Below, piece by piece: positions 1 to 9,499 of a DNA stretch of 64,000 bases. The notes under the pieces are model-generated. The model was not told the origin of the DNA. It saw nothing but the letters and a program-made list of their open reading frames with translations, and did not search any database. A program made the translations under genes and the position numbers. Source of the DNA: Trichocoleus sp. FACHB-40. Its GTDB lineage: Bacteria; Cyanobacteriota; Cyanobacteriia; Cyanobacteriales; FACHB-T130. The stretch is taken from the NCBI RefSeq assembly GCF_014695915.1, contig NZ_JACJPF010000098.1:62001-126000 (forward strand), written 5' to 3'. Every line of letters begins with the position of its first letter. The stretch's first letter is position 1.

Positions 1-822
1 GATGAACTAATTCGTTCTCTGTTGATTGCCACCTGTTTAGGAGGAGAAGGGTCGATTTTGGTAGCTGATCCCACCTTCTCCATGTACGCCATTCTCGCTA
101 AAACGCTGGGCATCCCTGTAGTCAGCGTGGGGCGTAAACAAGCAAATTTTGAAATTGACCTGACCGCCGCCCAAAAAGCTATTGAACAAACCTCCAATCC
201 GCCAATCCGGGTGGTGTTCGTGGTTCATCCCAACTCCCCTACCGCCAACGCCCTAACAGCTGCTGAGTTGGAATGGCTGCGGAGTTTGCCAGAGGAGATT
301 CTGGTAGTAATTGACGAAGCTTATTTTGAATTTAGCCAGACAACTGTTGTCGCAGAATTACAGCAGCGTCCGAATTGGGTAGTGTTGCGGACATTTTCCA
401 AAGCCTTTCGACTGGCAGCTTTAAGAATGGGTTACGCGATCGCACATCCGGAACTTATCCTCGCTTTGGAAAAAGTCCGTCTCCCCTACAACCTCCCCAG
501 CTTCACCCAAGCCGCTGCATTGCTGGCCCTTTCCCATCGCCAACTGCTACTCGGTTGCATTCCCGAAATTCTCACCGAACGCGAAAAGTTACTCGACTTT
601 CTCAAACAGCAACCAAACTTACAAATTTGGCACAGCGACTCTAACTTTATTTACCTGCGAACCCCTACAGATGAAGCCCTTACCAACTTAGCCCACCAAC
701 TCAAACAGCTGGGAACGTTGGTGCGACACACTGGCGGCGGCATCCGTCTTACGGTAGGTACTGAACAAGAAAATCAGCGATCGCGCCAACATCTCCTAGC
801 AGCCTTAAAAACTATTTCTTAA
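1..822 (+). CDS. hisC: Histidinol-phosphate aminotransferase, 5'-truncated by the window
   Basis: The frame is open from base 1, so the start lies upstream and about the last 273 residues are present. Class I/II aminotransferases of the HisC family transfer an amino group from glutamate to imidazole-acetol phosphate in histidine synthesis, in the cytosol, using PLP. Visible here are the PLP-lysine segment FSKAFRLA (near base 400), the segment [10 protein letters not shown] just before it, and the C-terminal [10 protein letters not shown] stretch with the substrate-phosphate arginine. Some aromatic aminotransferases share this fold, so HisC is the likely but not the only reading. It ends 46 bp before the convergent gene that follows. 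Confidence 0.85.
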   Translation, partial: DELIRSLLIATCLGGEGSILVADPTFSMYAILAKTLGIPVVSVGRKQANFEIDLTAAQKAIEQTSNPPIRVVFVVHPNSPTANALTAAELEWLRSLPEEILVVIDEAYFEFSQTTVVAELQQRPNWVVLRTFSKAFRLAALRMGYAIAHPELILALEKVRLPYNLPSFTQAAALLALSHRQLLLGCIPEILTEREKLLDFLKQQPNLQIWHSDSNFIYLRTPTDEALTNLAHQLKQLGTLVRHTGGGIRLTVGTEQENQRSRQHLLAALKTIS

Positions 823-868
823 GGAGGAAGAATTAAAAATTAAAAGTAACTTTTTTAATTTTTAATTC

Positions 869-1420
869 TCAATCATCGATCTCACGCGCCCTGCTGATAG
901 TGTCTGGCAAAACACCGACCAAAAGCGCCAAAGCATCATCAGGTATTTGGGCAATTGTCTCTATACCAAAAAACTGCTTAAACTGCTCAATTATCTTCTG
1001 CGCTCGTTGCAGCGGCACTGGATTATCCGTTATTTGTCTAGTAAGTCGAATCCACTGCCGCCGAATCAAATAAGCATTTTGTCGTTCCTGGGCAGATTCA
1101 GGACTCACCAACGACAGATTGCCCACTGGCAGCACCTGCTTACAATCCACATCAAACAAGCCACCCACAGCCGATCCAGGCCCTGCAAACTCTGCATGGT
1201 AGCTCTTATAGAGGATCAAGCCATTGCGACGGCGACTATTAACGATCAACAGATGTTTATTACGCATCTGAGTGAGAATCTCAGAATTTTCCTCGTCAGG
1301 GTTCGGGGTTGCGTTTGTCATGTCATTAGAGAGACGATCGCGAATAACACGGGTAGGGCTTTGATTGGCATCAGCTTTGTATATAGCAGCCTGGTAGCTC
1401 TGTTCGTTTGTGCTATCCAT
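869..1420 (-). CDS. Conserved hypothetical protein
   Basis: A 183-residue soluble protein that I do not recognise. The start is placed at the ATG at 1418-1420 (MDSTNEQSY), because the open frame upstream to 1489 encodes a basic stretch unlike the rest. The N-terminal third is polar and low in complexity. The middle (residues about 55-110) looks like a compact beta-rich domain containing GLILYKSYHAEF, and the C-terminal half is helical with many Arg and Gln. There is no signal peptide or membrane segment. It is convergent with hisC. Confidence 0.55.
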   Translation of the reverse strand: MDSTNEQSYQAAIYKADANQSPTRVIRDRLSNDMTNATPNPDEENSEILTQMRNKHLLIVNSRRRNGLILYKSYHAEFAGPGSAVGGLFDVDCKQVLPVGNLSLVSPESAQERQNAYLIRRQWIRLTRQITDNPVPLQRAQKIIEQFKQFFGIETIAQIPDDALALLVGVLPDTISRAREIDD

Positions 1421-1752
1421 GTCAACTTTTACTGATAGATTTTTCCGGTAAAAATATATCCGAATTGGAAGCACATAAACTTGCTTCAATTCTGTGATTT
1501 CTGGATGGAGGAAGCGCTTAAGAGTCAGTTAGACATCTGTTATATAAATAATAGTTACATTAACAAAACATTTGACATCAGTAAGTATAAGTTACCAATC
1601 TGCAATCTCGCAGTTTTATTTTATGGCATATGGCCCAACGTCAGGAAATATATTAAGTAGCACCCAACGGCCATCAGCAAAGTAGGGACACGGCAATGCC
1701 GTGTCCCTACGCATTCAAGGGATGAAAATTGTTTTCCAATCTCACGCTTTTT
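1421..1752. other. Intergenic region with one palindrome
   Basis: AT-rich spacer between two minus-strand genes. It carries the palindromic repeat at 1682-1710 and no credible coding frame. The part near 1540-1600 is very AT-rich and probably holds the promoter of the gene ending at 869, but no clear -35/-10 pair was found. Confidence 0.4.
1682..1710. repeat. 29-bp perfect palindrome (dispersed family)
   Basis: Fourteen-base arms GTAGGGACACGGCA and TGCCGTGTCCCTAC flank a single central A. A diverged relative with the same layout lies at 38643-38669 (TAGGGACATGGTA, T, TACCATGTCCCTA). The arm differences in the second copy are compensated on the other arm, so the hairpin is conserved. Such elements behave as small dispersed hairpin repeats in cyanobacterial genomes. 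Confidence 0.8.
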
Positions 1753-2466
1753 TCAGGAGTTGTGGTTTTGGAGTTTAGGAGTCAAGTGTTTGTGCAAAAA
1801 CAGCCTTCGGGGACGCATAAACAGCAAGTCGCTCCAGCTGGGATCAACCTTGTGCAGTTCATATCCCGCCTTCAGATAAAGCTGCCTAGCTTGATGATTG
1901 TTTTCGAGAACGTGGAGGTAGATATCTTCAAAACCCCACTCTAGAGCTATTCGCTCGCAGTAGCGTAGCAATTGCAGCGCTGCGCCGCGCCGCCGACACG
2001 CCTTGTAGACAGCCAAATTGGAGATATAAGGATATTGAGAACCCCAAGGTTGCCAGGAAGAGGGACGGAGCGCCATTTCTACAGTGCCTACCACAGAATC
2101 GTCAGCGTGTTCAAACTCTGAGGGTTGGGAGTAGATGTGATCGCTATTTCCGTGATTAGTGCCGCCAGAGATAGGCTCAAGAGCGACTAAACAAATGTAA
2201 TTCTCAGGAGCCAAGCGCAGCCGATTCCGCAAATCTTCATAAATTCCTAATCGAAAAAGAGGATAGAACCAGTTCCAAATCCCATTGCGCGGGTGAAAGC
2301 TATCCGCCAGGATCTCAGTCAGACCTGTTAGATCGCTTTGGCGGGCCGTCCGGATAATAAAGTGAGAGGCAATTTTGGGTTGTACGTCTTTTTCGGGTTG
2401 GCGGTGCAAAACTAAAGGAAAGCAGTGGTGAGGAGCTAGCCCAGTTGGATCTCTAGCAGGTTTCAT
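1753..2466 (-). CDS. GNAT family N-acetyltransferase
   Basis: A 237-residue protein with the GCN5-related N-acetyltransferase fold. Motif A is clear: ISNLAVYKACRRRGAALQLL contains the V-x4-R-x2-G-x-A pattern that binds acetyl-CoA pyrophosphate. Motif B follows with LHVLENNHQARQLYLKAGYE, the usual N..A..LY...GF/Y signature. The first 35 residues precede the fold and are specific to this group. A polar insert at about residues 105-125 separates the early strands. The substrate cannot be read from sequence; protein N-termini or small amines are both possible. Confidence 0.85.
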   Translation of the reverse strand: MKPARDPTGLAPHHCFPLVLHRQPEKDVQPKIASHFIIRTARQSDLTGLTEILADSFHPRNGIWNWFYPLFRLGIYEDLRNRLRLAPENYICLVALEPISGGTNHGNSDHIYSQPSEFEHADDSVVGTVEMALRPSSWQPWGSQYPYISNLAVYKACRRRGAALQLLRYCERIALEWGFEDIYLHVLENNHQARQLYLKAGYELHKVDPSWSDLLFMRPRRLFLHKHLTPKLQNHNS

Positions 2467-3403
2467 CGTAGATCATTTTGTACAAATTTTCGCGCTTCAA
2501 TATTGGTCATCAGAGGTAAATAGCCCTCCTTGAGCGTAGCTTTTTTCGCCGCCATTCCCGCTTTTGGCAACGACTAAATGCCAAAAGCCGCCCATCCCTT
2601 AAGCTTTACCTATTCCAATAAGAGTTTTTTTTGGCAACCACCTGCCCTACCGAAACGTCTTGACTTTCAAGAGCAGCTTTTATTCCAGCAAGGATACTAT
2701 TGTACAAGGAGTGCATTGACCCCGTGGAGTACAGGCAGCGTCATAGACTAGGCAGAGTAAGCTTATATCCGGAGCAGCAGCATTCTTGGAGGTATTCCGC
2801 TAATAGCCTGTTGTCTGACAATTTGGTGTCGGGATAATGAAAGTGTGGGTTAAACCAGTTATAACTGAGGTTCCCGCACAAAAATTAAAGAAACTGATCC
2901 AGAGCGAGTATCTTAAATAGAAAGCAAGTGAGAAGTGCATTTTCTCCCCTAAAAATAATTAAATTAATTGAGTGGGACACCTTAGTTGCCAGTTGCCTGA
3001 CGACAGAGAACAGCTATTGCCCTACCGCAACAAGCATCGGTGTTAGAGAAGCGACTTTTCAAAATCTAGCGCCTAAGGGCATATACGCTAGTGTCGCCTA
3101 CGCCCAATATAATATCGGGGAGCATCAGGTAGCATTAGGGTGTTTTTCTCAGAACAGCCGAGGACGCGGCAAAAGTGAAACTAAAAACTTAAGATCAATT
3201 GGGGTGCATCGCCTGGCTTGGCCACAGCTTCCGGAGGCGGAAACAGTCATATGGGGATAGTAGCTTTATATATATATAATTCGTCTTCCTCTTACGTCCG
3301 TAAGCCATCTTGATCCCTGGAAGAATCTGTGCATGAGGATACTATTTTTAAACCGCATGGGCGTATGTACGAGCTACGCGCTACAACAGCAGGAGAGCGG
3401 GGC
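2467..3403. other. Long intergenic region upstream of the cyclase gene
   Basis: About 940 bp without a convincing long gene. It holds a hairpin at 2560-2588 (arms GCTTTTGGCA/TGCCAAAAGC), a very short ORF at 2837-2920 listed separately, and a TA-repeat with a TATAAT-like box at 3275-3280 that could be part of the promoter of the downstream cyclase. A 110-codon open frame at 2928-3260 was judged unlikely to be real. Confidence 0.4.
2837..2920 (+). CDS. Possible 27-residue peptide with PqqA-like start
   Basis: A short ATG frame starting MKVWVKPVITEV and ending SEYLK. The W-x-K-P-x3-E pattern near the N-terminus and the Glu-Tyr pair near the end recall precursor peptides of the PqqA kind, in which Glu and Tyr are cross-linked. 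No radical SAM maturase or PqqB-E gene is present in the window and the ribosome-binding site is weak, so this may be chance. Confidence 0.2.
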   Translation: MKVWVKPVITEVPAQKLKKLIQSEYLK

Positions 3404-6400
3404 ATGAAATCCCAAGGCAGCAAAAAGCCGAAAATTCTGGTTGTCGATGACGAACCAGACAACCTCGACCTGCTTTACCGAACATTCCATCGAGACTATA
3501 AGGTACTCAGGGCAGATAACGGCCCAGCTGCCCTGGAAATTTTGGCATCCGAGGGCGATGTTGCGGTGATCATCTCGGATCAGCGTATGCCTTTGATGAG
3601 CGGTACTGAGTTTTTGAGCCTCACTGCTACTCAGTACCCAGACATTATCCGAATTATTTTGACAGGTTACACCGATGTCGAAGACTTGGTGGAAGCCATC
3701 AACGCTGGCAAGGTCTTCAAATACGTCACAAAACCTTGGGACGCTGCCGAGCTAAAAGCGCTGGTGCAGCAGGCAATGGATACCCACAACGTCCTGAAGG
3801 TTCGCACTGAGGAACTTTGCCGGACGCTGCGCCGAGAATCGCTGCTGAATACAGTCACCAACACAATTCGCAATGCCCAGTACCGAGGCGGGGGTGGTTC
3901 CCCTCTGCGGCAAGTCCTCCAGACGATTGTAGAAACAGTCGGTCATATGTTGGAGGTGAGTGTTTGTATTCTGCGTCCCTTCCAAGAAGACCAGATGGCA
4001 GATGAAGGGTTTATTTATGAAAGGCAAGAGGCAAACGGCAAAGGGCGATTATCAGGACTGTTGACTTCTGGATTAAAAACTGAGGCACAAGGCAAAAGTG
4101 AGGATTTAGGAGCTAGGACGCTGGAAGAATACACCAGTGCGTCCTCTGTCCTCATACCTGCGTCCTTTTCTTCTCTAGATTCACATAGAGAGCAGCAAGA
4201 CGAAGACACCAACTCAGGTCTAGGTCAGTTGGTGTGGGAAACGCAGGATGTGGAAGTAATCAATGATGTTGAAACTGATGAGCGATTAAGCGCTCATACC
4301 CCGGAAATCAGGCAACGGCTTGAGGCTATGCGAAAGCAGGACATTCACTCTAGCCTAGTGGTGCCACTGTATTGCCAACTGGAATTGATGGCAGTGATGG
4401 CACTACATCAGTGTGGGGAGCCGCGTGCATGGCAGGATGATGAAATTCAGCTGGTAGTAATGGTGGCGGATCAAGCCGCTTTAGCTCTTTCTCAGGCGCG
4501 GGCATATGAGCAAGTTTCCTACTTAGCACGTCGAGAGGCGCTTGTCAATACCATTACCACGGCTATCCGCTCCAGTCTTGACCCGCAGGATATTTTTGCG
4601 GCGATTACTCAACAGCTGGGACAAGCTTTGCAGGTAGATGGCTGTGCTTTGTCTCTTTGGAGGGAGGAAGATGAGTTTGTCCAGTGCGTCGGCTTGTATG
4701 ACGGAGCAGAGATCCGTGTGATGGACGACGCTATGGGCGCGGAGTCGGTTATCGAACTTCAAAAGCCAGAATTTTTAACTTATAATTCAAAGCTTTTCAC
4801 AGGCACTGCCTCGACAAATCAAAACTCAAAACATGAAGCTAAGAATTCTCAATTACCCCAGTCAGTGGTACCCATTGCTGGTAATCCGGTTTTGCAGCAA
4901 CTACTCTCTACGCAACAACCAGTGGTAATTGACGATTTGGGTCAACAGCCAGAAATGAATGGGTTTGATCTGCCTTTGCGGAGTCCGGCGCGGGCGCTGT
5001 TGGTGGTGCCGTTACTCTCGGATGGTCGGATTATTGGCAGTATTACGCTGCGCCAAACGCACAAACCGAGACGCTGGCACGCATCGGAGATTGAATTAGC
5101 TCAAGCTGTGGCAGCGCAGGCAGCGATCGCAGTTCAACAGTCCCGACTCTACCAAAAAACCAGGCAACAGGCAGAGCGATTATTAGAATTAGACCGTCAG
5201 AAAACCGAATTTTTCCAAAACGTTTCTCACGAGTTCCGGACACCTCTAACTCTGATGCTGGGGCCCTTGGAGTCAGCTGTCAACCAGCATCAAGATTTAC
5301 CTTACGATCAAGCTGCGATCGCTCTCCGCAACTCCCGCCGCCTGCTGCGACTGGTAAATCAACTGCTGGACATCCAAAGACTTGATGCCGGAAAGATGCA
5401 GGCTAGTTTCCGCCCCTGTAACTTGGTGGAATTTGTCGAGACAATTGTCGAAGCCTTTCGCCCCTACTGCGAGAAAAAAGGCTTGAATCTGCTTACCTAC
5501 ACCAGTCCCTGTCTTCCGGTTTACTTAGATTTGGAAAGATTTGACAAGGTACTTTACAACCTTCTGTCCAACGCCATGAAATTTACTCCCGTGGGCGGTA
5601 CAATTACCGTCACGGTTGAATCTGCTGGGGATCACGTCCGAGTACAGATTGCAGACACTGGCATTGGCATTCGCCCAGAGCAAATCCCCCATCTTTTTGA
5701 ACGATTTCGGCAGGCGGAAGGGTCAGTTAACCGATCCTACGAAGGCAGTGGTTTAGGTTTAGCGCTGGTGAAAGAACTGGTGGAACTGCACGGCGGTCAA
5801 ATTTCCATAGGCTCAGTCTACACAGAAGGCAGCACCTTTACTGTTTGGCTGCAAACTGGTACAGCTCACCTACCGTTAGATCAAGTGTTGGAAGTGCCAA
5901 CCGAAGTGCAGTTCAATCGGGCTGCGGTAGAATTAGCCGACCTGGAGATAGAAGAAGAAGCTCTTGAGAGTGAGGAGTTAATAGTTAACGCTGAGGAGTT
6001 AAAAGAATCTTCAACTCCTAACCCATCACTCCTAACTCATCACTCCTCCCACATCTCCTCTATTTTGGTGGTGGACGACAATCCGGATCTGCGAACCTAT
6101 GTATCTCGCATTCTGCTAAATGAAGGCTATCAAGTCTGGACAGCACGCAACGGGGACGAAGGATTCACCATAACGAGAAATCGTCGTCCTGACCTGATTG
6201 TGACGGATTTGATGATGCCTTTGGTGTCGGGTCTGGATATGATTCGGATGATCCGCGAACAGGAGGAATTGAAGGGGACACCGATTATCTTGCTCACCGC
6301 TAAAGTGGACGAGGAAACTCGAATTGAAGGCACCAGTAGAGGGGCAGATGCCTATCTAGCCAAGCCGTTTAATGACCGGGAATTGTTATCCTCAGTACGG

Positions 6401-7135
6401 AATTTACTGGCTCTCAAGGAAAATGAGCGCCGGGTTTTAGAGCTAAATAGTTACTTAACAGAGTCGGTATTGAAGCGCTTTTTACCACCATCAATGGTGC
6501 AGAAGGCGGCAAAAGGGGAACTAAAGCTGGATTTGAGTCCGGAACCCAAATTGATTACCGTTTTGTTTAGTGACATTGTGGGCTTTACTCAGCTGGCAAA
6601 CAACTTGCGATCGCGCAAGGTGGCAGAATTGCTCAATGAGTATCTGGAAGCTATGACCAAAGCTGTATTTGATAACGGCGGCACAGTAGATAAGTTTGTC
6701 GGAGATGCCGTGTTAGCTTTGTTTGGAGCGCCAGAGGAACTAACACCCAACGAACAGGTACGACGAGCGATCGCATCTGCACGACAAATGCACGCCTCTC
6801 TAGAGCTACTTAACCAAAAATGGATCGAAGATGGTCTGGTTGGCACTAACGGACGCAACCCTGTACAGTTTCGCTGCGGCATCCACCAGGGAACCGCAGT
6901 GGTAGGAATGTTTGGCGGTGCCGAACGATCTGACTACACTGCTGTTGGCCCTAGTGTTAATATCGCCTCTCGTCTTCAAGAAGCAGCCCAACCCAATAGC
7001 ATCCTCGTTTCTGCCGCCGTTGCTGATTACCTGGACGAAGATGAAATGACCAAGCAAAGTCCACTCACCCTCAAAGGCATCGATGAAACTGTTCTCAGCT
7101 TTGCCGTGAATCCGCAAAAAATTCCTGAGGCTTAG
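3404..7135 (+). CDS. cyaC: CyaC-like hybrid: REC-GAF-GAF-HisKA-HATPase-REC-adenylate cyclase
   Basis: A 1243-residue multidomain signalling protein. Receiver 1 covers about residues 10-130 (phospho-acceptor D59 in ISDQRMP). Two GAF sensor domains follow (about 160-370 and 385-590). HisKA has the H-box SHEFRTP with H609. HATPase_c has N-box NLLSNAMKF and G-boxes DTGIGI (D751) and GSGLGLAL. Receiver 2 has D935 (VTDLMMP). A class III nucleotide cyclase forms the C-terminus, with metal aspartates D1057 (LFSDIVGF) and D1101 (KFVGDAV) and transition-state Asn and Arg in NIASRLQ. It should convert ATP to cAMP under phosphorelay control. The start at 3404 is preferred over 3329 because AGGAG sits 8 bp upstream. 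The domain order matches cyanobacterial CyaC, which couples light or redox input to cAMP and motility. The signal sensed here is unknown. Confidence 0.88.
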   Translation: MKSQGSKKPKILVVDDEPDNLDLLYRTFHRDYKVLRADNGPAALEILASEGDVAVIISDQRMPLMSGTEFLSLTATQYPDIIRIILTGYTDVEDLVEAINAGKVFKYVTKPWDAAELKALVQQAMDTHNVLKVRTEELCRTLRRESLLNTVTNTIRNAQYRGGGGSPLRQVLQTIVETVGHMLEVSVCILRPFQEDQMADEGFIYERQEANGKGRLSGLLTSGLKTEAQGKSEDLGARTLEEYTSASSVLIPASFSSLDSHREQQDEDTNSGLGQLVWETQDVEVINDVETDERLSAHTPEIRQRLEAMRKQDIHSSLVVPLYCQLELMAVMALHQCGEPRAWQDDEIQLVVMVADQAALALSQARAYEQVSYLARREALVNTITTAIRSSLDPQDIFAAITQQLGQALQVDGCALSLWREEDEFVQCVGLYDGAEIRVMDDAMGAESVIELQKPEFLTYNSKLFTGTASTNQNSKHEAKNSQLPQSVVPIAGNPVLQQLLSTQQPVVIDDLGQQPEMNGFDLPLRSPARALLVVPLLSDGRIIGSITLRQTHKPRRWHASEIELAQAVAAQAAIAVQQSRLYQKTRQQAERLLELDRQKTEFFQNVSHEFRTPLTLMLGPLESAVNQHQDLPYDQAAIALRNSRRLLRLVNQLLDIQRLDAGKMQASFRPCNLVEFVETIVEAFRPYCEKKGLNLLTYTSPCLPVYLDLERFDKVLYNLLSNAMKFTPVGGTITVTVESAGDHVRVQIADTGIGIRPEQIPHLFERFRQAEGSVNRSYEGSGLGLALVKELVELHGGQISIGSVYTEGSTFTVWLQTGTAHLPLDQVLEVPTEVQFNRAAVELADLEIEEEALESEELIVNAEELKESSTPNPSLLTHHSSHISSILVVDDNPDLRTYVSRILLNEGYQVWTARNGDEGFTITRNRRPDLIVTDLMMPLVSGLDMIRMIREQEELKGTPIILLTAKVDEETRIEGTSRGADAYLAKPFNDRELLSSVRNLLALKENERRVLELNSYLTESVLKRFLPPSMVQKAAKGELKLDLSPEPKLITVLFSDIVGFTQLANNLRSRKVAELLNEYLEAMTKAVFDNGGTVDKFVGDAVLALFGAPEELTPNEQVRRAIASARQMHASLELLNQKWIEDGLVGTNGRNPVQFRCGIHQGTAVVGMFGGAERSDYTAVGPSVNIASRLQEAAQPNSILVSAAVADYLDEDEMTKQSPLTLKGIDETVLSFAVNPQKIPEA

Positions 7136-7360
7136 AGTTGTCAGTGTTAAGTTAGGAGTCAAAAGTTAGGAGGCGAGGTAGAAGTTTTTCTCGTTCCCCA
7201 GCTGAGCTTCGGAATGCGATCGCGTCAGGCGGAAGCCTCACATTCTCTGTAATTTTTCTCTGTGGCGGAGGCTCGCTCCTCCCTTGGGGCGTTCCTAGTG
7301 CGATCGCAGGGTAATAATTGTTTTGCCCATGATTCTAAAAATACAGTTCTGCTTTTGAGA

Positions 7361-8413
7361 ATGGCACAACCAATCAACCCCAATACTCCTACTCAGACAA
7401 ACAATCGGCAGCACTCCGAACCACTAATGTTGTGGGTAAATTTCATCCTGGGTTCTATTTTCCTTCATGTGCTGGCAATCTGGATATTGCAGCGGATGAC
7501 GGCGCTATCTGCATTTTTTGAGGTGAGTAAAGCACCTATTCCCATTGAGTTAATAACAGCTTCGGAAGCTTCCTTGCAGCCACAAGCCGAGACTCGCCGC
7601 CCACTACGCCAGCGCCAGCGTCGCTTAAGAACAGCTAATCGTTCTCCATCTCCTCCCTCAAACTCCACCGCTACCCAGCAAAACCCGCCTTTATCTCCAT
7701 CCCAAACTCAAAATTCCGACGCTGCTGTGCCTTCTAGCCAGCAAAGAGAGCAGGAGGTGGTTCGTCCTGATGTCAGCACCAGACCCATAGAGCCTACACC
7801 CAACCCTAATGTGGAACCCCAGCAGCGACCACCATTCCCTGCCGATCGTCCAGTCGCAACAACACCAGCACCCAGAAGTACGCCATATCCGGCGAATGAG
7901 CAGCGATCCCCTGTTCCCGCCTCCCAACCGCCAGCAAGAACAACACCACCCCCGGCTCCTGCCTCCACAACTCCTCCACCGCCCGCTGCACCGAATCCTC
8001 TACCATCAGCACCACCTGAACCTAACCCAGGCAACTCGTCGTCGGGATCCAGCCAAGGTGCAGGCGTTGTTGCCTCCTTTATCAACGTCCGTTCTGGTAA
8101 CGGTGGCAGGGACGAGCCTAGCCAGCTAGCTGAGCCACAGCGATCGCAAAAACAGTTTTCTGACCTGAATTATCCGGCAACTGCACAGACTCCAAGGGAG
8201 CCTTTAGTCTTGGAAGTAAGATTGTTAATTTCTGAGAACGGAAAAGCGGAAGTTATATCCACGAACGTCGTGCAAGGTAACGGAAATTTCGCCGCTGACC
8301 AGTTTGTTAGGGGTATAATCCAAGACTGGAAATTTAACCCCGCTATCTCCGAGGGTCAACCCGTCCAAAGCTTACTGGATGTGTCTATCAGAGTTTCCCC
8401 TCTCTCTAGATGA
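7361..8413 (+). CDS. TonB-like protein (TM anchor, Pro-rich linker, TonB C-terminal-like domain)
   Basis: A 350-residue protein with a TonB layout: a short cytosolic N-terminus, one membrane helix at about residues 30-50 (LMLWVNFILGSIFLHVLAI), a long Pro/Gln/Ser/Thr-rich periplasmic linker, and a C-terminal domain from about residue 270 (EVRLLISENGKAEVIS ... DWKFNPA) that matches the TonB-C pattern of two strands and a helix. In known systems TonB passes inner-membrane energy to outer-membrane receptors. No ExbB/ExbD or receptor lies nearby. The ATG at 7361 is chosen because the open frame upstream (from 7262) runs through a HIP1-containing repeat. Confidence 0.65.
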   Translation: MAQPINPNTPTQTNNRQHSEPLMLWVNFILGSIFLHVLAIWILQRMTALSAFFEVSKAPIPIELITASEASLQPQAETRRPLRQRQRRLRTANRSPSPPSNSTATQQNPPLSPSQTQNSDAAVPSSQQREQEVVRPDVSTRPIEPTPNPNVEPQQRPPFPADRPVATTPAPRSTPYPANEQRSPVPASQPPARTTPPPAPASTTPPPPAAPNPLPSAPPEPNPGNSSSGSSQGAGVVASFINVRSGNGGRDEPSQLAEPQRSQKQFSDLNYPATAQTPREPLVLEVRLLISENGKAEVISTNVVQGNGNFAADQFVRGIIQDWKFNPAISEGQPVQSLLDVSIRVSPLSR

Positions 8414-8488
8414 AAAAATGTTGAATTGTTTGCTCAACTATCGGGAATTTATGGTAATCTAGTTTTAGTATGGCAACATACATCTTTC

Positions 8489-8559
8489 GCGGGTGTAGTT
8501 TAGTGGTAAAACCTCAGCCTTCCAAGCTGATGATGCGAGTTCGATTCTCGCTACCCGCT
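8489..8559 (+). tRNA. tRNA-Gly (anticodon TCC)
   Basis: A 71-nt cloverleaf. The acceptor arms GCGGGTG and TACCCGC pair with one G-U, and the discriminator base is T. The anticodon stem TCAGC/GCTGA encloses the loop CTTCCAA, giving anticodon TCC. The T-arm has GTTCGATTC. No CCA is encoded. It stands alone between the TonB-like gene and a terminator. Confidence 0.95.
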
Positions 8560-8675
8560 TTTTGAATTGTCGGTGGAAAAACGACAGTATTTTATCGGCT
8601 CAAGAGCGATCGCGCTTTTCCCATTAGCTCAGGGTATAGTCGGCGCGATCGCTACTATCTAATCAGTTGAGGCAC

Positions 8676-8709
8676 AAAAAGAGGCAGATATAAAAATCTG
8701 CCTCTTTTT
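8676..8709 (+). terminator. Rho-independent terminator
   Basis: A perfect 14-bp stem (AAAAAGAGGCAGAT with ATCTGCCTCTTTTT) around a 6-nt loop. The 3' arm ends in a T run. The A run on the 5' side makes it usable in both directions, so it can end the tRNA transcript and also the leftward transcript of the gene ending at 8931. Confidence 0.85.
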
Positions 8710-8930
8710 ATCATGTCCGGTAAATTACCCCTAATAGCAAAGGAACCTCACCCCTAATAGGGAAGAGGCGACTTTGGGGAAGTCAAAATCTCTCTAGAGG
8801 CCTTTTTCTTATGGGTAATTCCACAGACTTGATATAACAAATTAACAACAAGCCTGGAGTCAGTATCCTCGTGATAACGCCACACACCCGCACTCGACGG
8901 ATACTAGCGCACCGAGTCTTGATTCTAACT

Positions 8931-9320
8931 CTAGTCTTTGCCCGTAACGGCTTCCAGAGCCTTCTCGATCTTTTGTTCAATTGAGTCAACGCCTTGGGTA
9001 TTTTCAGGGCGCTTCATATTCTCAATATCAGAGTCCCCTTGAATTTCATTCAGACCCTTAGCCGCTTCCTTCTGGGTTTCTTCTAGCGAGTAGGGTTTTG
9101 ACAGAACCGCCTCTTGGGATTTCAGCTCGATGTCCAGCAGATTTGCTTCTCCATCTGAGGGTTTACTTTGGGTGCCACTGATTCCGGTAGGCGGGTTATT
9201 CTTGCTGGCGCTGAAAGCTGGTGTCGCATAGGAAAATACTAGGAACGCGCACGCAACGGCAGCTATTACCAAACGCACTGGACGTACCCAGGCAGATAGG
9301 TTGAAGCGGATCGATTTCAT
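8931..9320 (-). CDS. Small secreted protein, low-temperature-induced-like
   Basis: A 129-residue protein starting MKSIRFNLSAW, with a signal peptide whose hydrophobic core is LVIAAVACAFLVFSYA and a likely cleavage after TPAFSA. The mature part is small, charged and helical (LLDIELKSQEAVLSKPYSLE ... IEQKIEKALEAVTGKD). The start at 9320 is supported by a GAGAGG ribosome-binding site just upstream; the longer open frame to 9404 lacks one. It resembles short cyanobacterial proteins annotated as low-temperature-induced, but I recall that from family appearance only and the function is unknown. Confidence 0.65.
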   Translation of the reverse strand: MKSIRFNLSAWVRPVRLVIAAVACAFLVFSYATPAFSASKNNPPTGISGTQSKPSDGEANLLDIELKSQEAVLSKPYSLEETQKEAAKGLNEIQGDSDIENMKRPENTQGVDSIEQKIEKALEAVTGKD

Positions 9321-9499
9321 ACAGTACCTCTCTCCCAATTTGTTGAAATTAGCAAGCATTAAGGCTATTAACCAGTTCAGACGAAGTAACTGCCTGAACG
9401 CCATCTATTATTTGCTCAAATTATGGAGCTTTTGACATCTATAGGTAGGTATAGATGCAATAAATCTTTATAAAAGGCAATAAAAGGCAATATTCACCT

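Noticed and set aside
2928-3260. 110-codon open frame upstream of the cyclase gene
   Set aside because: Composition is irregular, it contains repeat-like GCCTACGCC sequence, no ribosome-binding site precedes it and no family is recognisable.
7708-8085. Gly/Ala-rich antisense frame over the TonB-like gene
   Set aside because: It is the reverse reading of the Pro-rich linker codons; such frames arise automatically opposite Pro-rich regions.
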